This document shows positions 1-5,702 of a DNA stretch of 5,702 bases, one piece after another. Position 1 is the stretch's first letter, and the number at the start of each line of letters is the position of its first letter. The DNA comes from Bacteroidales bacterium (GTDB taxonomy: Bacteria; Bacteroidota; Bacteroidia; Bacteroidales; P3). The notes under the pieces are model-generated. The model was not told the DNA's origin, ran no database searches, and saw nothing but the letters and a program-made list of their open reading frames with translations. A program made the translations under genes and the position numbers. The stretch covers positions 1 through 5,702 of the forward strand of contig JAFWBF010000086.1 of the NCBI GenBank assembly GCA_017507285.1, read 5' to 3'.

Positions 1-54
1 ATGGCACTTTTGGATCGTAACCCACAGGGTTACGAAAAGCATTTCGTGGGATAA
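1..54 (+). CDS. Possible 3' end of a plus-strand gene entering from the left edge
   Basis: The first plus-strand frame is open from the window edge and ends at TAA (52-54), giving a 17-residue tail, MALLDRNPQGYEKHFVG. The ATG at position 1 may be an internal Met, since nothing upstream is visible. The tail has a plausible mixed composition (charged, aromatic, glycine) and would converge on the minus-strand AlbA_2 gene, which fits a terminator between them. I do not recognise the family, and 17 codons without a stop is weak evidence. The hairpin at 7-39 lies inside this frame, so the stretch could equally be non-coding structured DNA. Confidence 0.22.
   Translation: MALLDRNPQGYEKHFVG
7..39. 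repeat. Strong small inverted repeat (hairpin)
   Basis: CGTAACCC and GGGTTACG (16-23 and 27-34) are perfect 8-bp inverted arms around an ACA loop. Outside a 4-nt bulge (GGAT, 12-15) the stem can resume as CTTTT (7-11) with AAAAG (35-39). No T-tract follows on either strand, so it does not look like a standard intrinsic terminator. It may be a structured part of a coding tail, a protein-binding palindrome or the edge of a repeat element. Confidence 0.5.
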
Positions 55-60
55 GAAAAT

Positions 61-173
61 TGAGTTAAGCCAACAAGAATCTTGAGTTAATTCATCACCC
101 TATACCAAGTTAACTCGGCAACGCTGTAGAGTTAACTCAAAACCATGTACAGAGTTAAGGCAAATTCTCAACT
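61..173. repeat. Five-unit degenerate direct-repeat array, GAGTTAA every 22-23 bp
   Basis: The core GAGTTAA starts at 62, 84, 129 and 152, with a one-mismatch copy (AAGTTAA) at 107, so the spacings are 22, 23, 22 and 23 bp. A C four bases after the first TAA-ending A block (position 11 of each unit, counting from 61) is kept in all five units, and CA-rich bases usually follow. The second halves of units 2-4 are loosely alike (ACCCTATAC, ACGCTGTA, ACCATGTAC). Units 3 and 4 contain the palindrome GTTAAC; in unit 4 it is a full GAGTTAACTC (129-138). All frames across the array are broken by stops, so it is non-coding. It could be a protein-binding (operator- or iteron-like) array or a decayed minisatellite. 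Confidence 0.65.
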
Positions 174-209
174 GTTCCCATAACATAAGAATGAAAGATA
201 GAAGTAGAA

Positions 210-252
210 AAAAAAAGAAATAGCCCACAAAGTAAATCTTTGCGGGCTATTC
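210..252 (-). terminator. Intrinsic terminator after the AlbA_2/Schlafen-like gene
   Basis: Read on the minus strand, AATAGCCCGCAAAG (251-238) pairs with CTTTGTGGGCTATT (232-219) around an ATTTA loop. This gives a 14-bp stem with one G-U pair, followed by TC and a run of nine T. On the plus strand the same position is an A/C mismatch and there is no comparable T-tract, so the minus orientation is favoured. It ends transcription about 140-180 bp downstream of the stop codon of the minus-strand gene. The 43 bases 210-252 are identical to 2162-2204. Confidence 0.88.
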
Positions 253-269
253 ATTGGTATTTTTATCGA

Positions 270-299
270 GTTTTGTGTCTAGTCTTTTCAGCACAAAAC
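270..299. repeat. Inverted repeat in the 3' untranslated region
   Basis: GTTTTGTG (270-277) and CACAAAAC (292-299) are perfect 8-bp inverted arms around a 14-nt loop. They lie between the stop of the AlbA_2 gene and its terminator, so the transcript could carry an extra weak hairpin there. The stem is AT-rich and the loop long, and chance is a fair alternative. Apart from this, 253-388 holds only two minus-strand micro-ORFs of 14-18 codons, which I do not regard as genes. Confidence 0.3.
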
Positions 300-388
300 A
301 CATTCATAATCTCGTTATCTTGTCGTCAAAGAAAAGTCCTTATTCCAACCAAAAACAGACAGGTTCTTCATGTATTTTTTTAAGCCGG

Positions 389-1972
389 CTATATCAGCAC
401 TTTCCAGCGACCTCCATTCTTGCCTCCTTCTCGTTCTATACACATACCTTCCTTGAGTTTTCTAACACATTTTTGTACTGTTGTTCTGGATTTACCACTC
501 TTTTTTACCAATACATCAATAGTAGCTTCGGGATTTTCTCTAATTAAATCCAGTATAATCTTTATAGTTTTTAGCTCACCTTTTAGCTCACTTTTTAGCT
601 CACTTTTTAGCTCACTTCTCAATCCTATTTCCAAAACATCACCCTGTTGTTCAATGTTTTGCCAATTATTTTTTAGCTCACTTTTTAGCTCACTTTTTAG
701 CTCACTTTTTAGCTCATCTTTACATGGTATTTCTATTAGAAAATACGAACGTTCATCATCAGTTTCAATGCGAGCAGGTGACGAACCATTTTTACGCAGT
801 TCATCCTGAATGGTTGGTATACCGGTTGCACGCCCCTCCGAAAGATTGAGTTCCTTAAGGAAATCACCCAATCTTCTATTTCTATATCGTCGTGCCTTTA
901 GGCTTCTTGCTAGTCGTATTGCCTCCATACTAATGGAGCGGTCGGGTCCGGCATAGCTTAGAATTGTTACACCATTAGGTTCAATACGTATCTCCACAGG
1001 TTCACGCTCTTGATAATCCCTATGATACAAAGCATTCACTACAGCTTCCTCAAATGCTTGATATGGGTAATTAAAGAACTTCTCTGATTCTGCTCTATCT
1101 TTAGGTTTGATGATTCGCTCTTTAATGACGTTAGTTTTCAGATACTCTAATGTTCCTTTAATCATCGATGGCACAGGACCTGTAATTTTAGGAACCTCTA
1201 TCATATTATTCGGATCTTGTTCTAATCCTTTAGGGAAAATCACAATATCCACTTGTGTATACGGGAAGAACTTGCTAGGATTTTCGCAAAACATCATTGC
1301 AGCAACATTCTTAATCATTCTTCTTTCTTTCGGACCGGTATATAAATCCATTTTATCAAGAATTTCTTCCAATGTCAATTGGCGAAACTCTTTAACAAGT
1401 TTACTATCCACTTTTTTTAGATGGTCTAATACAAGCAACGGCGAAATATCGTCTATAGTAATATCAGGATTACCTCTATCATCAAAGGGAATGCGATTAG
1501 CCATTTCACGAAGCTCGTCCAGGACTTCACCTTTGGCAATAATAGAACTACTACCCGAACGGATATACCATTGTGTACTTGGATTGTTTTTGCTAACAAC
1601 GCTTTCTCTTACATCGTATGGACGATTAACACCTGCCGGAACCCAAATAACCAAAATATTTCGTTCGTCAATCTCTTCAACCGAAGTGCGAGGCATATAA
1701 TATGGATTTATCTTATTGTTATATCCAACCATATCCTTTAATATACCATCTATTTCGGCTGCCGGAATACCTTTTACAGGACGCTTGGCAACACCATTTT
1801 CTTCTTCCACACCTACCAAAATATACCCTCCTCCAATATTGTCAAAGTCGTTGGCAAAAGCACAGATACTATGATAAATAGCATCCGGATTCCAACCGCT
1901 CTTAAATTCTATTCGGTTTCCCTCTATCTTTTGCTTCTTTAGCAAATCTTCTATATTGATTGGTAAAGCCAT
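389..1972 (-). CDS. AlbA_2/Schlafen-like nucleic-acid-binding protein with RecG-C-like region, SELK repeats and winged helix
   Basis: A 527-residue, probably cytosolic protein. Residues about 15-150 form an AlbA_2 (Schlafen core) domain, with E-x4-E-F-K (E17, E22, K24) and a GGGYILVGVEE strand (47-57). Residues about 300-415 resemble the RecG C-terminal/HATPase_c_4 type, with EEAVVNALYHRDY (308-320) and GRATGIPTI (380-388). Residues 419-434 and 453-468 are two DELK/SELK repeat blocks separated by 18 residues. Residues about 469-527 look like a winged helix (helix SRTTVQKCVRKLKEG, then a GGRWKVL wing). Databases often call such proteins transcriptional regulators or RecG-like helicases, but no helicase motor motifs are visible. 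In Schlafen nucleases the paired glutamates of the E-x4-E motif are catalytic; whether this protein cleaves or only binds nucleic acid is open. The start at 1972 begins just before the AlbA_2 domain. An upstream in-frame ATG at 2017 would add 15 hydrophobic residues encoded in AT-rich leader and is less likely. The gene is monocistronic, with a terminator on each side, and its native ligand is unknown. Confidence 0.9.
   Translation of the reverse strand: MALPINIEDLLKKQKIEGNRIEFKSGWNPDAIYHSICAFANDFDNIGGGYILVGVEEENGVAKRPVKGIPAAEIDGILKDMVGYNNKINPYYMPRTSVEEIDERNILVIWVPAGVNRPYDVRESVVSKNNPSTQWYIRSGSSSIIAKGEVLDELREMANRIPFDDRGNPDITIDDISPLLVLDHLKKVDSKLVKEFRQLTLEEILDKMDLYTGPKERRMIKNVAAMMFCENPSKFFPYTQVDIVIFPKGLEQDPNNMIEVPKITGPVPSMIKGTLEYLKTNVIKERIIKPKDRAESEKFFNYPYQAFEEAVVNALYHRDYQEREPVEIRIEPNGVTILSYAGPDRSISMEAIRLARSLKARRYRNRRLGDFLKELNLSEGRATGIPTIQDELRKNGSSPARIETDDERSYFLIEIPCKDELKSELKSELKSELKNNWQNIEQQGDVLEIGLRSELKSELKSELKGELKTIKIILDLIRENPEATIDVLVKKSGKSRTTVQKCVRKLKEGMCIEREGGKNGGRWKVLI
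569..616 (-). repeat. 12-bp tandem repeat, block 2 (SELK x3 + GELK)
   Basis: Four head-to-tail 12-bp units, AGTGAGCTAAAA on the minus strand, encode residues 453-468 of the AlbA_2-family protein. Three are identical and the fourth differs by one base (GGT for AGT, so GELK). Codon use is identical in every unit, which points to recent duplication by slippage or recombination. Unit changes would keep the reading frame and alter only the length of the linker before the winged helix. Confidence 0.96.
671..718 (-). repeat. 12-bp tandem repeat, block 1 (DELK + SELK x3)
   Basis: This block has the same 12-bp unit as 569-616 and again four copies, encoding residues 419-434. The first unit differs at two bases (GAT for AGT, so DELK) and the rest are perfect. 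It begins directly after the last strand of the HATPase-like region (FLIEIPCK). The 54-bp spacer to the other block encodes a non-repetitive stretch, NNWQNIEQQGDVLEIGLR. Two blocks of equal copy number suggest that a segment including the spacer was duplicated or that an older longer array was interrupted. Confidence 0.96.
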
Positions 1973-2161
1973 ATATATTCCATTTATATCTTCAAGTACT
2001 ATTATAAAATATAACAAATATCTTATAATAACTATTATTTGCTTTGTTTATTGTTGTAGAAATATTACCCATACCTACTTTTTATAATCATCTCGATAAA
2101 AAAAATAAGTACACCCTATTAGTATCAACCTACACACAAATCTTTTTCGGTATAATACAAT
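1973..2161 (-). promoter_or_regulatory. AT-rich upstream region of the AlbA_2 gene (promoter expected, not resolved)
   Basis: No gene fits in this stretch between the gcvP terminator and the AlbA_2 start, so the promoter of the latter should lie here. The best Bacteroides-type -7 candidate on the minus strand is GATATTTG (2022-2015), one mismatch from TAnnTTTG. It would give a leader of about 40 nt to the start at 1972, but I see no -33 TTTG at the usual 19-21 bp. A weak GGA lies at 1981-1979, six bases before the ATG. No strong hairpin or riboswitch-like structure is apparent. Confidence 0.3.
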
Positions 2162-2204
2162 AAAAAAAGAAATAGCCCACAAAGTAAATCTTTGCGGGCT
2201 ATTC
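2162..2204 (-). terminator. Intrinsic terminator after gcvP
   Basis: On the minus strand, AATAGCCCGCAAAG (2203-2190) pairs with CTTTGTGGGCTATT (2184-2171) around ATTTA. This is a 14-bp stem with one G-U pair, then TC and seven T. It starts about 40 bp after the gcvP stop codon and closes that transcription unit. The 43 bases are identical to 210-252. Similarity continues weakly on the gene-proximal side, where both copies have TTGGTAT followed shortly by ATCG. Confidence 0.9.
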
Positions 2205-2244
2205 TTTTGGTATATCGTAGAACGTTATGTGCTAGTTCAATCCA

Positions 2245-5091
2245 CTATTGTTCCATTGGCCATACAGCTTGTAGGTTACGGTCGCCGTAAGCATCGTCTA
2301 TGCGGCTGATGGTTGGCCAATATTTATCATCGTGAGGTTGTGGGAATGCAGCTTGTTCGCGAGTGTATGGGCGGTTCCATTCCGAAGCACATACTACTTG
2401 CATTGTGTGTGGAGCATTAACGATAAGGTTGTTGTTTTGCTCTACTTTGCCTTCCATAATGTCGCGGATTTCTTCGCGGATAGCTATGAAAGCTTCGCAC
2501 AAACGGTCTAGTTCGCTCAATGGTTCACTTTCGGTAGGTTCTACCATAAGGGTGTTGTGAACAGGGAATGCTACTGTTGGAGCGTGGAAACCATAGTCCA
2601 TCAAACGTTTTGCTATTTCGCCTACAGAAACTTTTAAGCTGTATTCATTGCAGTCTAATATCATTTCGTGAGCACACATACCGTTTGTTCCTGTGTAAAG
2701 TATTTTGTAGTAAGGAGCCAAACGAGCTTTCAAATAGTTAGCGTTAAGTATAGCATGGCGTGTAGCATCGGCAAGGCCATTACCACCAAGCATCTTCAAA
2801 TAACCGTAAGTGATAGGCAATAACATAGCACTTCCGAATGGAGAAGCCGACATTGCACTACCTTTTTCGCCACCAACTTTTACTTGAGAGTGGTTTGGAA
2901 GGAAGTCTACCAACTTAGCACATACTCCGATAGGACCAACGCCGGGACCACCACCACCATGAGGCATAGCAAAGGTTTTGTGTAGGTTCAAGTGGCAAAC
3001 ATCGGCACCCATAAAGCCGGGAGAAGTCAAACCAACTTGGGCGTTCATGTTAGCACCATCCATGTATACTAAACCACCATTTTCGTGAATGATGTTGATA
3101 ATATCCAATATAGATTCTTCGAATACACCGTGAGTAGATGGGTAAGTTACCATCAAGCAAGCCAAATTATCTTTGTATTGTTCAGCTTTAGCTTTAAGGT
3201 CTTCTACATCGATTTCACCTTGAGCAGTAGATTTAACTACAACCACTTTCAAACCGGCTTTAGCACTTGAAGCAGGGTTTGTACCGTGAGCCGAAGCTGG
3301 AATCAAACATACATCGCGGTTCACATCGCCTTGAGCTATGTGATAATTGCGGATAACTGTAAGACCTGCATATTCTCCGGCAGCACCGGAGTTTGGTTGG
3401 AACGATACAGCTGCAAAACCTGTTACTTCGCTCAATGCCTTATTCATGTTTTCGATAAGTTCGTAGTAACCTTCAGCTTGGTCGGCAGGAACGAATGGGT
3501 GAATTTGAGTAAATTCGGCCCAGCTTAGAGGCATCATTTCTGCAGCAGCGTTAAGTTTCATTGTACACGATCCAAGTGGAATCATAGCTCTATTCAACGA
3601 TAGGTCCTTTATTTCCAACTTCTTCATGTAACGCATCATTTCTGTTTCAGAATGATAAGTGTTGAAAACAGGGTGTTCCAAGTATGCCGAAATACGTTTA
3701 AGTTCTTCAGGAATAGTGCAAGTTGGGCAACAGTTGCCACATGTTACAGGTTCGAAAGTCTTACCTGCAGCTTCTGCCAATACTCTAAGTATATTGTTTA
3801 CATCTTCGAGAGATGTAGTTTCGTCTATACTGATACCTATACATTCTTCGCAAATGTAGCGGAAGTTGATTTTGTTTTCCAAAGCTATTTTGCGGATAAC
3901 GTCTGTTTTAACAGGACATTGGATAGCCAATGTATCGAAGAAGAATTTATTGTGTTGTTTGTATCCGTATTTTTCTACTTCTTTAGCTACAACGCTAGCA
4001 ATGTTGTTGATGTTGGTAGCAATAGCTCTGATACCTTCTTGACCATGCCATGCAGCATAGAAACCTGCCATAATAGCCACCAAGGCTTGCGAAGTACAGA
4101 TGTTTGAAGTAGCTTTTTCGCGTTTAATGTGTTGTTCACGCATACCCAAAGCCATACGAAGAGCTTTATTTCCTTGAGCGTCGATAGTCCAACCGATTAT
4201 ACGTCCCGGGAAAGCACGTTTGAAGTCTTCGGTAATAGCGAAATAAGCAGCAGAAGGACCACCAAATCCCATAGGAATACCAAAACGTTGAGTAGTACCG
4301 AAAGCACAATCGGCACCCATTTCGCCCGGAGCTTTAAGCAAAGCCAAAGCCATAAGGTCAGCAGCCATACCTACAAATATACCTTTGCTGTGAGCATCAG
4401 CTATAAATTGAGTATAGTCAACCACTTCACCAAATTGACCGGGATATTGAACTATAGCACCAAAGAAAGTGTTGTCTAATGTAGTTTCGCTAACTTTTCC
4501 TACTACAACTTCTATACCACGAGGAGCAGCATTAGTACGAATAACATCAATAGTTTGTGGGAAAACATCGTCAGCAACAAATATTTTGTTTACGTTGTCT
4601 TTCACAGCTTGACGGCTGCGAGAGTTGTAGAACATAAGCATACATTCGCCACCTGCAGTAGCTTCGTCTAGCAATGAAGCGTTAGCCAAAGGCATCTTGG
4701 TCATATCGGCAACCATAGTTTGGAAAGTCATCAAAGCTTCCAAACGACCTTGGCTTATCTCGGTTTGGTATGGAGTATAAGCAGTATACCAACCCGGATT
4801 TTCGAATATGTTACGCATAATTACGGCAGGGGTAATAGTATTGTAGTATCCCATACCGATGTAAGTCTTGTAAATTTTGTTCTTTGAAGCCAATTCTTTT
4901 ATGTGGTTCAAAAACTCATATTCGTTCATTCCATCAGGCAAATTCAATGGCTTTGGAAGACGAATAGCAGCAGGTATTGTCTTATCTATAAGCTCGTCTA
5001 CTGAAGAAACGCCTATAACTTTAAGCATTTTTTCCACATCCGAAGCATTGCTAACGCCATTATGACGTGGTGTAAAATTATTGGTTATCAT
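2245..5091 (-). CDS. gcvP: Glycine dehydrogenase (aminomethyl-transferring), P-protein of the glycine cleavage system
   Basis: A 948-residue cytosolic enzyme that decarboxylates glycine with PLP and passes the aminomethyl group to lipoyl H-protein; GcvT and lipoamide dehydrogenase complete the cycle. The length matches the single-chain homodimeric form, in which two aminotransferase-like halves are fused: residues about 10-440 (vestigial half) and about 460-948 (catalytic half). Catalytic-half motifs are GSCTMK (507-512), SAHGTNPAS (600-608), MDGANMNAQVG (677-687, with D678 the likely partner of the PLP pyridine nitrogen) and NLHKTFAMPHGGGGPG with K705 as the Schiff-base lysine. The C-terminus (KYWPTISRIDDAYGDRNL) is also typical. 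The start ATG at 5091 fits the family, because RHNG appears at residues 9-12. Upstream there is a clear promoter and a short A/T-rich leader without a strong ribosome-binding site. No gcvT or gcvH is adjacent. Unusual: a C451-x2-C454-C455-x2-C458 cluster in the linker between the halves. No frameshift or missing key residue is seen. Confidence 0.98.
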   Translation of the reverse strand: MITNNFTPRHNGVSNASDVEKMLKVIGVSSVDELIDKTIPAAIRLPKPLNLPDGMNEYEFLNHIKELASKNKIYKTYIGMGYYNTITPAVIMRNIFENPGWYTAYTPYQTEISQGRLEALMTFQTMVADMTKMPLANASLLDEATAGGECMLMFYNSRSRQAVKDNVNKIFVADDVFPQTIDVIRTNAAPRGIEVVVGKVSETTLDNTFFGAIVQYPGQFGEVVDYTQFIADAHSKGIFVGMAADLMALALLKAPGEMGADCAFGTTQRFGIPMGFGGPSAAYFAITEDFKRAFPGRIIGWTIDAQGNKALRMALGMREQHIKREKATSNICTSQALVAIMAGFYAAWHGQEGIRAIATNINNIASVVAKEVEKYGYKQHNKFFFDTLAIQCPVKTDVIRKIALENKINFRYICEECIGISIDETTSLEDVNNILRVLAEAAGKTFEPVTCGNCCPTCTIPEELKRISAYLEHPVFNTYHSETEMMRYMKKLEIKDLSLNRAMIPLGSCTMKLNAAAEMMPLSWAEFTQIHPFVPADQAEGYYELIENMNKALSEVTGFAAVSFQPNSGAAGEYAGLTVIRNYHIAQGDVNRDVCLIPASAHGTNPASSAKAGLKVVVVKSTAQGEIDVEDLKAKAEQYKDNLACLMVTYPSTHGVFEESILDIINIIHENGGLVYMDGANMNAQVGLTSPGFMGADVCHLNLHKTFAMPHGGGGPGVGPIGVCAKLVDFLPNHSQVKVGGEKGSAMSASPFGSAMLLPITYGYLKMLGGNGLADATRHAILNANYLKARLAPYYKILYTGTNGMCAHEMILDCNEYSLKVSVGEIAKRLMDYGFHAPTVAFPVHNTLMVEPTESEPLSELDRLCEAFIAIREEIRDIMEGKVEQNNNLIVNAPHTMQVVCASEWNRPYTREQAAFPQPHDDKYWPTISRIDDAYGDRNLQAVWPMEQ

Positions 5092-5139
5092 TATATTATA
5101 ATTTATTATTTATTATATTACTATTCTTTTTTGCGAATG

Positions 5140-5170
5140 CAAATATACGTTTTTTTTCAGATACTACAAA
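5140..5170 (-). promoter_or_regulatory. Bacteroides-type promoter of gcvP
   Basis: On the minus strand, TTTG (5170-5167) is followed after exactly 19 bp by TATATTTG (5147-5140). This matches the Bacteroidota primary sigma consensus (TTTG, 19-21 bp, TAnnTTTG). Transcription would begin near 5130-5135, giving a leader of about 40 nt. A short inverted repeat, TTTGC-GAAT-GCAAA (5130-5143), overlaps the -7 element and the expected start site and could be a small operator or chance. The -33 element lies 33 bp beyond the stop of the upstream gene, with no terminator between, so read-through into gcvP is possible. Confidence 0.8.
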
Positions 5171-5202
5171 GAAAAATATACCACACACTGCAACATACTA
5201 TC

Positions 5203-5702
5203 CTAACGTATAGCTTCCAAATAAACAGAAGTCATATAACCTTCCATCTTGTGCAAACTAAACTTTGTCGAATCAAAGTGCAACAACAGTGTATCGTTTA
5301 TCAAAAAAGGTTTATATGATATATTATGATACTCCAATTTCTTGTTGGGAAGATTGTCTAATGTATATACTGTATCAACAAAAATATAATCCAATTCTTT
5401 ATCGAACTTTATCTTGGTCATACCAGGTGCCGATATTTCAAAATGAGTACAAACATCATTACTGTAAAGTGTAAACACACCTTCCTTGTTGGTGTATGTG
5501 TTCAAACCCACGCTCCAATCGTTATTCCAACCACGAACCACAGCACCTTCTATAGGCTTGTTGGTTCCTTTTTCCAACACCACACCTTTAAGCAACACAT
5601 TATTATAGCCCAACATATTATAATAATTCACAGCCTGCCATTCTTTCTGTGGTATATAGCTTTTCAATTTCCCGACCTCATAGGCTGCAGGTTTCATAGT
5701 AC
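5203..5702 (-). CDS. Carboxypeptidase-regulatory-like domain protein, C-terminal part (cut by the window edge)
   Basis: The minus-strand frame ends at TAG (5205-5203) and is open to the right edge. An ATG at 5697 exists, but the codon before it (ACT) is also open, so the true start is probably outside the window and the visible 164 or so residues are the C-terminal part. Counted from that Met, residues about 35-110 resemble the CarboxypepD_reg-like/transthyretin-like fold: LLKGVVLEKGTNKPIEGAVV, then TYTNKEGVFTLY and a late strand IFVDTVYTL. This beta-sandwich is common in Bacteroidota cell-envelope and secreted proteins. No signal peptide, membrane segment or catalytic motif is visible in this part, so the role and location of the whole protein are unknown. 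It is co-oriented with gcvP, 111 bp upstream, but gcvP has its own promoter, so a shared function is not implied. Confidence 0.75.
   Translation of the reverse strand, partial: TMKPAAYEVGKLKSYIPQKEWQAVNYYNMLGYNNVLLKGVVLEKGTNKPIEGAVVRGWNNDWSVGLNTYTNKEGVFTLYSNDVCTHFEISAPGMTKIKFDKELDYIFVDTVYTLDNLPNKKLEYHNISYKPFLINDTLLLHFDSTKFSLHKMEGYMTSVYLEAIR

Noticed and set aside
61..173. CRISPR array
   Set aside because: The conserved core is only about 7-11 bp with 11-15-bp gaps. This is far shorter than CRISPR repeats and spacers, and no cas gene is present.
315..371. 18-codon minus-strand micro-ORF (MKNLSVFGWNKDFSLTTR) after the AlbA_2 gene
   Set aside because: It is very short and has no ribosome-binding site or recognisable relative. 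An ORF of this size is expected by chance in a 3' untranslated region.
569..718. Programmed frameshifting on the repeated A5 tracts
   Set aside because: Each unit has only CTAAAAAG, not a canonical slippery heptamer with a downstream structure, and the zero frame continues into a sensible winged-helix domain.
420..809. Plus-strand ORF rich in Ser, Phe and Leu opposite the SELK repeats
   Set aside because: It lies entirely antisense to the AlbA_2 gene. Its SSLFSSLFSS repeats are just the reverse frame of the 12-bp units, and it has no domain-like sequence.
1107..1700. Long plus-strand open frame (197 codons)
   Set aside because: It is an antisense shadow of conserved AlbA_2/HATPase coding sequence and resembles no protein family I recognise.
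210..2204. Insertion sequence or composite transposon bounded by the 43-bp repeats
   Set aside because: The repeats are transcription terminators in direct orientation, there is no transposase or integrase between them, and I see no target-site duplication. A recombination-derived cassette remains possible and is listed as a finding.
3652..4479. Several plus-strand open frames opposite gcvP
   Set aside because: They overlap the strongly conserved minus-strand gcvP frame, have Cys/Phe/Ser-rich compositions typical of antisense frames, and show no promoter or ribosome-binding site.
5092..5166. Glycine riboswitch in front of gcvP
   Set aside because: The promoter lies so close to the gene that the leader is only about 40 nt and extremely A/T-rich, too short for even a single glycine aptamer; no aptamer-like helices are seen.

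Overview
The window looks like chromosomal DNA from a member of the Bacteroidota, most likely Bacteroidales. The evidence is an AT-rich sequence, start codons preceded by A/T-rich leaders without a strong Shine-Dalgarno, a near-perfect Bacteroides-type promoter (TTTG, 19 bp, TATATTTG) in front of gcvP, and proteins of types common in that phylum. The genus cannot be fixed from this sequence. The three substantial coding regions all lie on the minus strand.

Reading in the direction of transcription, from right to left: (1) 5203-5702 is the 3' part of a gene that runs off the right edge and encodes a carboxypeptidase-regulatory-like beta-sandwich. (2) A 111-bp gap holds the promoter. (3) 2245-5091 is a full-length gcvP, the PLP-dependent glycine decarboxylase (P-protein) of the glycine cleavage system, followed by an intrinsic terminator at 2162-2204. 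(4) About 190 bp of AT-rich DNA follows. (5) 389-1972 encodes a multidomain AlbA_2/Schlafen-like protein with a RecG-C-terminal/HATPase-like region and a C-terminal winged helix. Two perfect blocks of a 12-bp repeat (four units each, SELK in protein) sit in the linker before the winged helix. (6) A second terminator lies at 210-252 and is identical over 43 bp to the one after gcvP. (7) The left end (1-209) is apparently non-coding. It holds a strong small hairpin, possibly inside the last codons of a plus-strand gene entering from the left, and a five-unit array of GAGTTAA motifs spaced 22-23 bp apart.

The genes do not form an obvious pathway. gcvP is a lone housekeeping gene with its own promoter and terminator; no gcvT, gcvH or lpd is visible. 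The AlbA_2 gene behaves like an accessory unit: it sits between two identical terminators and next to a repeat array, and carries an in-frame minisatellite. The items most worth a second look are the periodic GAGTTAA array, the duplicated terminator bracketing the AlbA_2 gene, the SELK repeat blocks, and a CxxCCxxC cluster in the interdomain linker of GcvP. No clearly new multi-gene system is visible.
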